Notes: generated by a model from the sequence alone, not told the origin. 64,000 nucleotides of DNA from Datisca glomerata (GCA_003255025.1 QANY01004038.1:677420-741419); one strand, 5' to 3'. Shown: positions 45,060 to 56,625, numbered from the stretch's first letter. Translations and numbers: made by a program.

Positions 45060-45905
45060 GTTGTTGAAGAAGAGAGAAAGTTGACGCCAAGTATTTGTCT
45101 TGTAATTAATCTGCTCATTATCATCCATAAGTTTTGATTGAAAGTTCCAAAATTAAATTCCATGGGATTCTTCAAGAAATTGATTTTCATGCGCTTCTGA
45201 TGATATATAATTCGTCATGTAATTGGCTCCCAGACGATACAGTTTACTTAACATATTTGACCGTTCCGCATTATAAGCTTTCCTGAATAGCCTTCATTAT
45301 TATAACTTTGTTGGGGAGCTCCACATCAAGTTCTACAAAATTCTTCAAGTAGTAGACATCCATATCTTTTTCAACAATATATATTTTGTCACATAATATT
45401 GTCTAAAACGAAGCAGCCTAAATATTCAATTTGAAAGACGTGAATAGTCTTACTTTTCTGAGCGATATGTACAAAAATTACCGTGACTTTTTATCGAAAT
45501 CTTCAAATTGAATTCCGTAAAGTTCTCCAATAAGTAGACTTTTGTATCTTTCTGATGATGTAAGATTCACTGTGTAGTTGGCTTCCAACATATACTGTTC
45601 AATTTCTGAAATTGACCGTTCTACAAATTCTGCTTTCTCAAACAGCCTTAAAAAAATTATCATAACTTTTGCTTGAGAGCTCCTAATCGAGTTCTACAAA
45701 ATTCTTCAAGAAGTAGATATCCATATTTTTCTAATGATCGATTATTTTCTATGTAAGTCTGCTTAAAAAAATAAATTTGAAAGATGTAATTAAGTTTACT
45801 TTCTTGTACGAAGACTACCATACTTTTGATATGGAGCTCAACTTGAATTCCGTAAAATTCTCCATGAAGCAGACTCCCATTATGTGACTCGCCATGTAAT
45901 TTTTT
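45060..45905 (-). repeat. ~175-180-bp tandem repeats, satellite-sized
   Basis: The anchor ATTCTTCAAG or GTTCTCCAAT-type text occurs at 45167, 45340, 45522, 45701 and 45857. Shared blocks around each anchor include GAGCTCCACATCAAGTTCTA, AGTAGACATCCATAT, TTTTCTGATGAT and GTAATTGGCTCCCA variants. Spacings are 173, 182, 179 and 156 bp. The minus frame at 45478-45663 is an accidental read-through. Confidence 0.78.
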
Positions 45906-46379
45906 TTTTCAGCTTTTTATTTTAGTTTTAATTTCCGCTCTCGTCGCTTCTGTTGTTAAGACATTTATGTTCCCGTTGTCATGACGTTTCTATTCTCGTT
46001 GTTTGTACATATTTTATTTTCATCATAAAATACATTTGAAGGGATATCAAGTTGCAGCCTTCCATTCTAAAAAATTGAATGACTATCTTTTTGGCTTTCT
46101 CATTTTGTAATGAAGTGACAGTTTTCCCGTTCTGAAGTGGCAGTTATCCCGTTCTGAAGTGGCAGCTTTCTTGACTGAAGTGAACGTGATCTTCTTTGCT
46201 CTTCTTTTCTCTGTAATTTCTGCTATGGAATTCTTCCCTTAACAATTTTTTATTTTCTAATGAATTTCTATTCTGAAATTCTTTCAAATTTCTGTTCTAA
46301 ATATTTGATACTATTGAAGTTTTAGTTTTTTCTCTTTTTGAAGCGCTGAAGCTTCTCTGTTTTGAATTTCTGACTTTTA

Positions 46380-46630
46380 CTTTATAGTATGAAGCTGTGA
46401 CTTCAACTTTTATGTTCTGAAACTCTAACTTCAGCTTTTCTGTTTAGAAGCTTTAACTTCAAATTTTCTATTCTGAAGCTCTGACTTCAGCTTTTCTATT
46501 CTAAAGCTCCGATTTCAAAATTTATAGTCTAAACTCAATGGTTTTTCTGATCTGAACTCTCTTAGTTCTTCTGGTATGAGCTTTCTGAGCTCTTCTGATA
46601 TGAGCTTTCTGAGCTCTTATTTTCTTATCT
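46380..46630. repeat. Tandem 28-bp and 25-bp units
   Basis: A 28-bp unit like GAAGCTCTGACTTCAGC plus TTTTCTATTCT repeats about five times (46390-46535). A 25-bp unit like TCTGATATGAGCTTTCTGAG then CTCTT repeats about three times (46563-46625). Confidence 0.7.
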
Positions 46631-46919
46631 GCTTTTTTTTTTTAATTCATCCTTCCTTCGAATGGATTTCTTTTCTGATCTTTTTCCTCTCTTTTTTTTT
46701 GCTTCGGTTGCTCTTAGCCTAGTTGTCATAGGCGGAGCTTCGATCACCTGATAGTCTGCGGGTGGCAGTTCGTGGGTTTCATCGGACCCTCAGTGGTGGT
46801 TTTTGAATTTGCATAATTCGTTCTTCGCTCTATTTTCAGTTCTATAGTCATTTTTGTTACTACTTCTGCATTTGTTTCTTCTCCTGCTTCCGTTGTTGGA
46901 AGCGTGTTCATTTGGTGCG

Positions 46920-47220
46920 TTCTTCGCTCTGATCTAGCGCTCTTATTTCCATTCTTGCTAAGAACCTGATTTGACCCTCCTATCCCATTCTCGCTATCTT
47001 TTCCCCATTCTAACTAAGTGACTGATCTGGCGCTCGTTTCCCCATTCTCGCTAAGAGCCTGATCTGGCTCTCGTTTTCCCAATTTTGCTAAGAGTCTGAT
47101 CTTGCTTAGAGGTCTACTCCAACGCTTCAGCTTCTGTTCTGGCTAAGGGGTATACTCCAACGCTTCAATTTCTGTTCTCGCTAGGGGTCTGCTCTTACGC
47201 TTCAATTTGTGTTCTGACAT
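46920..47220. repeat. Irregular tandem repeats of a ~45-bp unit
   Basis: Phrases of the type CTGATCTGGCGCTCG then CCCATTCTCGCTAAGAG recur about five times, grading into CTACTCCAACGCTTCA units. Confidence 0.65.
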
Positions 47221-47393
47221 TTTGACTCTCCTTAATCATTTCTTTTGTCGCTTCTAGTCTGTTCTTCGCTCTGTTTTCAGTTCCATAGTCATTTTCACTA
47301 CTTCCGCATCTGTTTCTTCTTCTACTTCTGTGGTTGGAAGTGCGTTTCATTTGGTTTTGAGGATTTGAGGGAGGGATTTCTTGAGTTTTTTCT

Positions 47394-47416
47394 CATCTCT
47401 TAATGAAAGCACCAAA
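47394..47416 (-). other. Primer-binding site of non-autonomous element
   Basis: Minus-strand TTTGGTGCTTTCATTAAGAG adjoins the 5' LTR. It nearly matches the primer site at 38755-38784, linking the element to the Tat-like family. Confidence 0.68.
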
Positions 47417-48315
47417 TGTAAAGGAAAAAATTCACGGTTATGAGAATTGATTGTGAATTCTCTACATCATAACATGAAAATATAGAAAATAATTAAGAGA
47501 GAGAATGAGAGAATAACAACACCATGATTTACGTGAAAAACTCTTAAAGGGAAGAAAAACCACAGAGAGATTTTGATAATATTTCATTATGAAGAAAGGG
47601 TTTACAAGGCTAATGCAAGCTGCATAGTCAGCTTGTTTCTCATGGGTGTTGATGGTTGTTGTGTTGTGTTTGAAGTTACATCTTACCTTTATTTATAGGA
47701 TTTCAATCGGTTACATAAAATCTGATACAACTTATCTAATTCTATCTAAAAATAGGATCAATAGAATATTCTCTGAGATCTAACTTATCACATTAACAAC
47801 TAGTAAATCTTGACCGTCTGATCAATATAATGGTATTGATTAGCTTTTCTTTGGATTGTTATGTCGGGAATCCATGAACTTTCGTTTGATTGGTCTATTC
47901 TTCATAACCGCCTATTTGATCCTACGGTTCTCGCTCTATCTTCTCTTCGATGGGGTCTTTGGTCTAGATCTTGCCACGTGTCATATCAAATTTTGTTTGT
48001 ACATTTTGCTTATCAGTATTAACAACTTTTTGAATTTGAATCATTTGGCGTAATGTGACGAATCTGATGGTTGTAGTGATTGCCTACTAGCTTTGCCATG
48101 GTGACGATTCCCTCGATTGGTTTCCTTGTCTTTCGTGACTTCCTATGTGACTTTTATACTTCAGCTACATTGGTTAGACGAGTACCTCAAGATCAGCTTC
48201 TACAAATCTACCAAGATGACAAATTCAACTATTTTCATAATGCTTCCGTGGCATTTGCTTTAATTATTTTTCTTCTCCGCTAATATGACCGAACACCGAG
48301 AATTATTCATGTTCA
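47417..48315 (-). repeat. 5' LTR of non-autonomous element
   Basis: Starts TGTAAAGGAAAAAATTCACG and ends CATGTTCA; 899 bp, homologous over its whole length to 41522-42409. Confidence 0.85.
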
Positions 48316-50212
48316 ATTTATTTTATATTTTATTGAATGTTTAGCAAATGCGGTTGATTAAAATTGTTAACTCAGTTGATCATTGAAGTTTTACCTCAAC
48401 ATTATCTGGTGTTTAATCCCTATAAATCCTCATTCTCCAATGATATGAAAACCAAAAACATTACAATTGTAGCTGCACCATGCCCACAATAGACTGTTTA
48501 GGCAAATCTGGGCACAGCCTTGCATCTTTTGACTTATTCTTAATATGTCTTTTTAGTTTTAATTTTTTAATTTTGATAGCTTAAGGAGGTGAGGGACCAG
48601 CCTATAAAAAGTCAACGGTGACCAATGCTCTTACGTCACATTAAGTGAGGTACAGCTTGCTTACTAGTGGCACTTTTGGATTTTGTCACTTTATGATAAT
48701 GATATATAGATGGAAATAGAGTGATTTGGAACTTGCAAACTTGCTTTGGTGAAAATTCCGAGACAGTGCGTTGAACTTCACTTGATGCAAGAACGTTCCA
48801 TTCTCCGAGTTCGAGTTCATCTGTTCTTTTTGTTTTTTGGACGGTTTATGTTTCATATTCCCCGCACATTTTTAAGTGAATAATATTTAACTCTAGTCTG
48901 GAGAAGAAAAAATATAGTCATCAGAATAAATATAAAACTTTCTTACATTATTAAATTTGATTGATTCACGTTAACATTGTGGAAGAACTCATCATCAACG
49001 GTTGATCATAAGTCGAGTATTATTCCTTTTAATTAGTCATTAATCATAATTTCTATCACACAATATTAAATTTATGATCTTTAAGGAGATTGATGATATA
49101 TTTTTAATTAAGAATTTTCTTGCAATAAGCCAAATCGGGGAGCAACACCTCATCAACTACGGGAGAAAAGATGGAGACATGAGAAAGGAACCAAGATTTT
49201 GTACGACTTTGAGAAGTGATAGAGTTTGGACCAAAAGTCAGTGTCTTCCTCAAATTTTGTGGGCATAAACAGCTAGCTACTATTTGGATCCAGCTTCTAT
49301 CTTGTTCAAAAGAACAAGAAAGTGACTCGCCTCCGTCCATTTTGTTGTGTTTTCTTAATTTCCTTACATGGAGATCGTGTGGCATGCATGCCTAACTACA
49401 ATCTAATTTTAGAATTTTATTATCGGTTCTATTTTCTTTTCTTTAAATTTATTATGAGCTGATCTAGTTCCTCTGTTCAAAATTATTTGACATAAATTAA
49501 TGTGCTTATTTAATTATTTGAATGTGAAAAGTGGTGTCACAAGGGGGAGGCTGGTGAGAAGCCGCACCCTATGAATTTAGATGAGAAATAGAGTCGCCAT
49601 CGGGTAGTTATGTCTCTAATATTTTCAGAGAAAAATTGGTTTAACTTGGTTGAATATTTATGTACTCTAATATTTATATTTGGTTAAATCGGGTGCGTAG
49701 TCATAAACCTTAAAATATAGTTATTTTTAATCCTTACACACGTTCCGTTCAATTTACTTTTCAATATATATTTTTAATAATTATATTTCAAATTTTAATT
49801 TTCAATGACTTCGATATGTTAAGATATAACAATCGATCCGATATTTGAGCTGATCAACTTATCTTGTTCATGAAATGAATATGACTCGTATTGCTTGGGG
49901 GAGAGATATCCTACAATTTTAGAAAAAGTTGATTGTACTTGTAGTGCTTTTTTTAGGATTGGAGTTCAAGTTTTTCTTTTGGATAGACTTGCAAATTGAA
50001 GACAAACCCGTTGTACTTCTTTGCTCTGCAAAACCACATCGGTGTGTGGATATCATGGATTGTTTTCTCTTTAGCTTTCAATCAATTTTTAAATTGAAAA
50101 GATATATATGTTGACAATAGTTAATAAGTTAAGAATCACATTAAAAAGTGTTTTTGTCTAAAAGCAAGATGATGTACTAGAAAAGTACACAAGTCACTTT
50201 GGGCATTCTTTT
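48316..50212. other. Spacer with no supported gene
   Basis: AT-rich sequence with occasional GC-richer patches, such as 49535-49610. Frames at 49074-49268 and 49104-49385 show no recognisable domain. TATA-like strings (CTATAAATCCTC at 48420, CTATAAAAAGTC at 48602) have no gene downstream that I can support. Confidence 0.4.
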
Positions 50213-50725
50213 TAGGTATACAAAAATTGACCAAACCATCAATCCAAATCTATTTGATTTTGAATTTTAAAAGAATTAAATTTTCAATTCGGTTCAAAAT
50301 TTTCTTACACGTTAGATCGAATTGATTGGATAGATCGTTTATCTTTCATGTATGTCATATTTATTTTTTCACACTTCTCTCATTTCTCATTCCTCTTCTC
50401 TTGTAATTTTCTTAGCTCTATTTAAAGTTTAGTTTATACATTGTGGTTTAAATTGTGAAATTTTAATGTAATAATGCATGAGAAATTTAAATTTTTTTGA
50501 AATATGTATAATTAAATTCGTTGATGAACCTCTTGAAAAATAAAATAAAAAAATATTGGTGAGCTGTAAATCCTGACCAAACAGATCAATTGTTTTACAG
50601 TCCGAGCAGTTCGATTTATATGCACATAATTGATCGGTTTGGTCCTGATTATAACAAGACCATAAATTTTAGTTTGGTCTAATTTTTATACTAAAAACTG
50701 GCCGAATCGACCACGCACACCCCTA
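50213..50725. mobile_element. hAT-like MITE
   Basis: The left end begins TAGGTATAC and the right end, inverted, TAGGGGTGTGC. The flanks ATTCTTTT and ATACTCTT match at six of eight positions, suitable for an old 8-bp hAT duplication. The interior contains opposed GACCAAAC/GGTTTGGTC-type text near each end. There is no coding capacity. TIR divergence keeps this tentative. Confidence 0.45.
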
Positions 50726-50789
50726 ATACTCTTATGAGAATTTTAGCTTGATGTTAAAAAATGGTTTATCGTTGAAGAATCTATGTTGA

Positions 50790-50960
50790 GGCTTAGATCT
50801 TAGAGGAAGATCAATTTGGTTTTTTTTATGTAGTTGTGTTATAAGCCATATAGGCAATTCAACTATAGACTTGCAGGCAAGTGGTAAGATTCAGATCCGT
50901 GACCTAACACTAGACATTGTTCGTCCAATGCTTTGAAGCTAGTTCTTCTAATCAAGTCAT
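50790..50960. repeat. Repeat shared with 61575-61735
   Basis: Text such as TTAGATCTTAG, CCTAACACTAGACATTGTTC, GTCCAATGCTT and AGTTCTTCTAA appears in the same order at both places, on opposite outer sides of the nested copia region. Identity is uncertain: it may be older host-locus sequence duplicated around the insertions, or part of another repeat. Confidence 0.6.
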
Positions 50961-51279
50961 TGTTAAAGTGTGGAGCCTACATGTTTTTAAATACTCAAGG
51001 GTTTTTTTGGCATTTTTTTATATCTTTTAGGTTATCCTAACTATATAAAGGATATTAGCTGGCCGGTTTGTGTGTGTTGAAAACCTACAGAGGTGTCAGG
51101 CTTGAGAGAAGATCATCTTGTCAATTTGTCCTTCTTCATTACAGCGATAACCTGCAACTTCTAAAATGAACGTAGCTCTCACATTGATAGTGAACCAATA
51201 TAAATCTACCCGTTCTTTTGTTACACTTTCTCTTTGATGACTATCAGTAGTAGATGATTAGGGCATTTAATACTTAACA
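50961..51279 (+). repeat. Host copia 5' LTR, 319 bp
   Basis: Starts TGTTAAAGTG and ends CTTAACA, with complementary termini, and is followed at once by a copia primer site. A related but truncated LTR end lies at 61090-61309. Confidence 0.72.
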
Positions 51280-51298
51280 ATTGGTATCAAGCCTTAGG
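51280..51298 (+). other. Host copia primer-binding site
   Basis: ATTGGTATCAAGCCTTAGG directly follows the LTR and matches the copia initiator-Met primer site TGGTATCAGAGC with changes. Confidence 0.7.
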
Positions 51299-51339
51299 TT
51301 ATGAGAAAATCATTTTTTGTCTATTTTCTATTGTGAACA

Positions 51340-51505
51340 TTGATTTCATGTTAAAAAGTGTTTTCACTAAAAAGTGATTTCATGTTGAACAGTGTTTTCA
51401 TAGTGAATAGTGATCTCATCGTGAATTGCGCCTTCACAGTGAATAGTGATTCACCTTGAATAATACTTTCATGGTGAACAGTGATTTGTGATGAATAGCT
51501 GTAAC
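51340..51505. repeat. Minisatellite of GTGAATAGTGAT-type units
   Basis: Phrases such as TTCATGTTGAACAGTGTTTT and TTCATAGTGAATAGTGAT recur about seven times in the copia leader with irregular spacing. Confidence 0.7.
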
Positions 51506-51639
51506 GATTCAAAGTGATGGTTAGAAAGAAGGGGGTCTATTCATAAAATTGAGAATTTTCAGCGGTGTAGATTTTGCATTCTAGTGAACGCAAATTGAAG
51601 ATTATCTCTAAAGTAAAAAGATGCACTAGCCTCTGTCAG

Positions 51640-52101
51640 AAAAGAAACCAAATACAATGTCAGAAACAGATCAGGCGCGCTTTGATCGACATGTAGTGGG
51701 AGTCATACGATTGACATTGTCGAAGAACATGGCTCATAACATTGCCAAGGAGATGATCACATCGGGGGCGATTTAGGCACTATCCATCATGTATGAGAAG
51801 CCTTTTGTAAAAATATGGTACATTGCATGAAAAAACTATTTAACTTGAAGATAAGAGAATGAGCTCTAGTGGACGCTTATCTCAACAAATTCAATATGAC
51901 CGTTAATCAAATTTCATCATTTGAGATTGACTTTGATGATGAGATTCATGCCTTAATTATTTTGGCATCTTTACCGAATAGTAAGGAGCTCATGAGGGTG
52001 GCGGTTAAAAATTCCATTGGAAGCGTGAATTTAAAATTGAATGATGTTAGGGATCAGATTCTTGTTGAGAAAGTTCGTTGAATAGGTTCATGTGAGACCT
52101 C
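51640..52101 (+). pseudogene. Host copia gag, first part
   Basis: Frame text includes FDRHVVGVIRLTLSKNMAHN and then, at 51869-52081, LNKFNMTVNQISSFEIDFDD followed by EIHALIILASLPNS and LNDVRDQILVEKVR, the UBN2-type gag of copia elements. The reading stops at 52081 and is then cut by a minus-strand copia at 52102. The remainder of gag resumes at 56380. Gag forms the particle that encloses RNA during retrotransposition. Confidence 0.82.
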
Positions 52102-52604
52102 TGTTAGATTCAAAATCCTTCCGATGTAAATCGTATCTCAATAAAACCCAAGATCTTATATTGAACACATCAAGAATCAAAACAATTATAGAGTAGAAGC
52201 GTACCTGAATCCATGACGATAGATTACTATTTAGAGCCGAGCGGTTGGCTTTCTAGATCTACACGATTATTTATCTTAGAGTCCCCTTTGATAAAGCCTC
52301 TCAGTTTTTTCTCTAACGATGGAATATTAGTTAGAATAGAATGGTTTCCCGTTATCGTGTGACCTGGAGACCATAACCACTTATAGATAGTTCATCTTTT
52401 AGTATTTCTATTTTCACCAATCATAAAAATAGAATTTACCCTAAAGTCTCTACACATTAAAGGGTCCACAACATATCAGATACATTAAAACTCTAATTAT
52501 TCAAACCTTAGTATATCACTTTTAATTGTGTTTAACTTTATTTGACAGTCTGCAACACATAATTATTTTACACATAAGTCCAATGTTTGATTAAGAATCC
52601 AACA
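52102..52604 (-). repeat. 3' LTR of minus-strand copia
   Basis: TGTTAGATTC to GAATCCAACA, 503 bp. The adjoining TTTCCCACTTGGACT is the complement of a purine-rich tract (AGTCCAAGTGGGAAA), the polypurine tract. Confidence 0.88.
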
Positions 52605-53040
52605 ATTTCCCACTTGGACTATGTATTAAAACCTTATAATTATGTTTTACAAAAAATAAGTGAACGCGTTCAACTTTGCTGTCATTACCGAAATGTATCT
52701 ATAACCAATCTGGTCCATTAATCAGACCGACATAAGATCAAAACAACCTCTGTTACATTAATCGTAACTTAACCCAACAATGGTCACGTATATCAATACA
52801 ACTGAATGACGTGAATTATGATGTGGATGTGTAGCATGAAAATTTCATGTAATGTGATTTTAACATGCCTATTTTCAACTGGTCTTCTGTAAACCTTAAT
52901 GAGATCAAACCATACATAGATCATAGTGTGAATACCAAGAACTTTATTTCTGTAGAAAATAAGCCTTAAAATATCCATAAACCAAAATGATTGAAAGATA
53001 TGTCTATATAAAAAAAGCATCTAAAAATAAAATACAAACT

Positions 53041-53744
53041 CCCACTAGAACTGAATATCCTTAACTGATATAACACCCATGCGATCAGTGTGCTCATGAA
53101 ACACCTTGGGTGGTAATCCCTTAGTAAGCAGATCCGCAATTATGGAGTTTGTTCCGATGTGCTCTATAGATAAAAGTCCATTCTGAACTCTTTTTTTTAA
53201 CAACCAGGAACTTGATGTCTATGAACTTTGACTTTGTCGAGCTCCTATTGTTATTAGAATAAAGAACTGTTGATTTATTATCACAAAATATCTTTAGTGG
53301 TCTCTAAATACTATACACTATGCGCATCCCCGTGACAAAATTTCACAACCATATTCCGTGATTGGACGCCTCATAACATGCTATGAACTCTACTGCCATG
53401 GTAGAAAAGGCTATAAAAGACTGCTTAGCACTCTTCCAGGGGAAAGCACCTCCAGCAAGTAGAAAAATAAAGCTCGACATAGATTTCATATTATCTTGGC
53501 ATCCAGCAAAATCAGAGTCAGTAAATCCAACAATCTCAATTTGATCTAACCACCGAAACGTGAGCATGTAATCTTTTGTTCTCTGTAAGTACCGCAAGAC
53601 CCGTTTAGCTACTTTCCAATGGTCTATGCCTAGATTGCTTAAGTATCTTCCCATCATCCTAGTCATGTACGCAATATCACGATGTGTACAAACTTGAGCA
53701 TACATTAGACTCCCCACTACCAAGGCATATGGAATCTTCTGCAT
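53041..53744 (-). pseudogene. Copia RNase H region
   Basis: Frame 53343-53744 reads MQKIPYALVVGSLMYAQVCT, then YMTRMMGRYLSNLGIDHWKV, VGFTDSDFAGCQDNMKSMSS and AVEFIACYEASNHGIWL. These are the RT-RNase H linker and the RNase H catalytic blocks (TDSDFAG). The expected E of AEY is present as VEF. Decayed C-terminal text runs to about 53041. A stop at 53745 separates it from the RT frame. Confidence 0.88.
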
Positions 53745-54620
53745 TTATTTTTCCACAAAATCATTTTTAAGGCACTGATTGAGACCAAACTTGTCTCTTT
53801 TAGCTACAGGGGTATCACCTGGTTTACAATCTTGCATGCCATATCTTTTAAGGGCCTTTTCGATATAGCTCTTTTGTGATAATCCTAGAATACCCTGAGA
53901 ACGATATCGATGTATTTGGATTCCTAATACAAAAGAGGTTTCGCCAAGATCTTTCATCTCAAAATTCTTAGCTAGAAATCTCTTGGTGTCGTGCAATAAG
54001 CCTATATCATTGCTGGCAGGTAAAATGTCATCCACATATAAAACCAGAAAAATATGTTTGCTCCCACAAAACTTATGGTATATATAATCATCGACTAAAT
54101 TCATCTCAAAACTGAACGAGATGTTCACTTGATGAAATTTGAAATGGCATTGTCGAGATGCCTGCTTGAGTCTATAAATGAATTTCTGAAGTTTTCCAAC
54201 CATATTCTTTGGGTCTCTCGACATAAAATTTTCTGGTTGCACCATATATATCGTCTCTTCAATGTCACCATTGAGAAACGTTGTCTTTATCAGATGCAAC
54301 TCAAGATTGAAATGTGCTACAATGTCATTATAATCTTGAAAGAGTCTTTCGTAGAAACTGGGGAAAAAGCCTCTTTATAGTTAATGTCTTCTTTCTATGT
54401 AAAGCCCTTTGCGACAAGACGAGCCTTGTATTTTTCTACATTACCTTTTGAATCCCTATTGGTCTTAAAAATTCATTTGCAACTAATGAGTTTTGCACCT
54501 TTTGGTAATGAAACAAGATCCCACACGTCATTGTCCTTCATGGACTTAATTTCCTCATTCATGGCATCGATCCACTTTTGAGAGTTAAAGCTTTCCATAG
54601 CTTGACGAAAGTTGATCGGA
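53745..54620 (-). pseudogene. Copia reverse transcriptase
   Basis: Frame 53745-54299 starts in the FLNGDIEETIYMVQPENFMS block, continues KLQKFIYRLKQASRQCHFKF and has the catalytic LYVDDILPASNDIGLL box, then FEMKDLGETSFVLGIQIHRY. Decayed N-terminal RT text lies between 54299 and about 54620 (VDRCHE, then DYKEAFSPVSTKDSFK). YVDD is intact. Frameshifts in the N-terminal part disable it. Confidence 0.9.
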
Positions 54621-55450
54621 TCATCTTCCATCACATTAATGGTAACCTCATGCTCTTGGAGAAATACAATGTAATCATCTGGTACTGCACTTCTTCTCTC
54701 TCAAGTGGATCTTCTTAATGGCTTAGGTTCTTGAGGTGCTAGAGTTTGTTCTTTCAGAACAATCTCTTGAATGGGAGGTTCTCCGACATTGTCTTGATGA
54801 GTTGTGCCATGAGCAATGTCGGGGACACAGTCCTGATCAATGCTAATAACACCTGTGGGAATATCAACGTATTCCTCCTGAAGGATAAAATCCCGGACCG
54901 TATCTCCCCCTGCAAACTCGACATCCTCAAAGAACCGGGCATTTTTCGTCTAAAAAATCGACCTGCTTGTGGGATCATAAAACTTATACCTCCTGGATCT
55001 TTCAAAGTATCCAACAAAATAACAACTCAACGTCCGTAAGTCCAATTTCTTTTCATTAGGTTTATATGGCCTTGCCTTAGCTAGACATCCTCAAATGTGC
55101 GAATGCCTTAGACTAGGTTTCTTGTCGGTCCAAAGCTCATATGGGGTTTTGGAAGTTGCTTTAGTTGGAACTCTGTTAAGGATATATGCTGCAGCCTTAA
55201 GTGCTTCACCCTAGAGTGATTCTGGTAAGGTCGAATGACTAATCATACTCTTGACCATGTTCTTAAGAGTTCTGTTTCGTCTTTCAGCAACATCATTCAT
55301 AGTAGGAGAACCCGGCATAGTGTACTGTGGGACGATACCGTATTCCTCTAGGAATTTAGAAAACGGTCATGGACGTTGTTCACCTGAACCATCATATCTG
55401 TAATAGTACTCACCACTACGATGCAAGAAATCCATTTGCTGTGGGCTAAG
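54621..55450 (-). pseudogene. Copia integrase C-terminal half
   Basis: Reading leftward from 55420: SGEYYYRYDGSGEQRP, EEYGIVPQYTMPGSPTMNDV and AERRNRTLKNMVKSMISHST, which are integrase core blocks with the Glu of the N-D-V-A-E-R-R region. Then come EALKAAAYILNRVPTKATSK, TPYELWTDKKPSLRH and the C-terminal YFVGY, RRYKFYDPTSRSIFETKNAR and FFEDVEF (54754-55017). The N-terminal zinc region and first catalytic Asp are deleted. Confidence 0.85.
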
Positions 55451-55874
55451 CCCACAATCTCCTTTAATGGCTACGGGCTAAGCCCAAAGTCATTAAGACT
55501 TTTTTTACTATTCACGGGTCAGGATTAACCCGACCCGTGTCCACCATAGGGTTTTCTCCTTGAGTGACTGGTGGCCATGACCGCCATCATAAAGTCGCGG
55601 TCGAGGCTGCAGATTCCTTAGACAGCCGCGACCGAGGCCTCGGCTTCTCCTTGCCGGCACGGCCAAACTGCCACGCTGATTAACTTTCACCGGCGATGGT
55701 GAGACATCCTTTCGGTTGTTCCAAAAAACAAACAAAAAATAGAAAAAAAAATGTTCTCAAATCTAATACATTGTCAAACAAATATTAAATTCAAGGACAC
55801 CGAAACGTAAACACAAAATACACCTAAAATCATGGATCTAGAACTTAATAGATCGATTCTCAATTATTCGACAT
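55451..55874 (-). other. GC-rich copia leader joined to integrase by deletion
   Basis: A GC-rich stretch (55560-55700, with an Arg-rich frame at 55508-55735) precedes the primer site, as in the related elements at 16.9 kb and 58.8 kb. Gag and protease are absent between this leader and integrase. Confidence 0.55.
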
Positions 55875-55891
55875 GAGTTGCTCTGATACCA
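55875..55891 (-). other. Copia primer-binding site
   Basis: Minus-strand TGGTATCAGAGCAACTC next to the 5' LTR is an unmutated initiator tRNA-Met primer site. Confidence 0.88.
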
Positions 55892-55893
55892 AT

Positions 55894-56379
55894 TGTTAGA
55901 TTCAAAATCCTTTTGGTATAAACCGTATCTCAATAAAACCCAAGATCTCACATTGAACACATCAAGAATCAAAATAATTATAGAGTGGAAGCGTACCTGA
56001 ATCTATGACGATAGATTGTTGTTTAGAGCCGAGCGGTTGGCCTTCCAGATCTACACGATTATCTATCTGAGAGTCCCATTTGATAAAGACACTCGACTTT
56101 CTCTCTAACGATGGGATATTAGGGAGAATATAATGGTTTTCCGTTATCGTGTGACCTGGAGACCATAACCACTTATAGATATTTCATATTTTAGTAATTC
56201 TATTTTAGTACATCATAAAAGTATCTACACATTAAAGGGTCAACAACATATCAGATACATTAAAACCTCAATTATCCAAACCTTAGTAGATCACTTTTAA
56301 TTGGGTTTAACTTTATTTGACAGTCTACAACACATAATTATTTTACACATAAGTCTAATATTGGATTAAGGATCCAACT
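55894..56379 (-). repeat. 5' LTR of minus-strand copia
   Basis: Begins TGTTAGATTC and ends GGATCCAACT (last A lost). It aligns with 52102-52604 apart from a short deletion near 56215. Confidence 0.88.
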
Positions 56380-56625
56380 ACATCAACATCAAGTTCTGCA
56401 CTAAATGTTGAAACTAGAGGAAATGGTAATGAGAGGAATTTTAAAAGCGGCAAAGGTAGGTCAAAGTCAAGGAACAAAAGAAGTAAATCCCTGTTTGGAA
56501 GAAAGTTGTAGTGCTGCAAATGGAGTAACTAAAAAGGTAAATGATGCTTCACTTCTGTCTGTTGATAGTCTTATTGTCTCTTGAGTTTTAGATTCATGAG
56601 CTTATTTTCATACCACTACACTGTT
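56380..56625 (+). pseudogene. Host copia gag end and protease start
   Basis: Frame text resumes with SSALNVETRGNGNERNFKSG and KGRSKSRNKRSKSLFGRK, the basic gag tail. The zinc knuckle is missing. Then NDASLLSVDSLIVS and a VLDS-AYFHTT block mark the protease start, where the catalytic region (usually WVLDSGASFHTT) has lost its Trp and Gly codons. A second copia LTR cuts it at 56626. Confidence 0.8.

Larger units (their letters stand above)
41522..48315 (-). mobile_element. Non-autonomous (LARD-like) LTR retrotransposon
   Basis: Two LTRs in the same orientation (41522-42409 and 47417-48315) bound a 5.0 kb interior. Flanks ATTTC (41517-41521) and ATTTA (48316-48320) are a 5-bp target duplication with one change. 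A primer site adjoins the right LTR and a polypurine tract adjoins the left, so the element reads on the minus strand. No gag, protease, RT, RNase H or integrase text was found in any frame. The interior is filled with tandem arrays. The LTR ends (TGTAAAGG...) and primer site resemble the Tat-like gypsy at 30352-39947, suggesting mobilisation by that lineage. Confidence 0.85.
52102..56379 (-). mobile_element. Minus-strand Ty1/copia element with both LTRs
   Basis: LTRs at 52102-52604 and 55894-56379 flank integrase, RT and RNase H relics. The 5-bp flanks ACCTC (52097-52101) and ACATC (56380-56384) are a target duplication with one change. The host copia gag reads across the site once the element is removed conceptually, confirming it is a later insertion. 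Gag, protease and the first half of integrase are deleted (leader joins integrase near 55500). The LTRs differ at many positions, so the insertion is not recent. Confidence 0.88.

Noticed and set aside
48416..48640. TATA-like boxes suggesting a host gene promoter
   Set aside because: No coding sequence follows within the next 2 kb on the plus strand, and such strings are common by chance in AT-rich DNA.
49104..49385. 93-codon minus-strand frame with several Cys and Trp
   Set aside because: No recognisable domain, no supporting gene structure, and a competing frame exists on the opposite strand.
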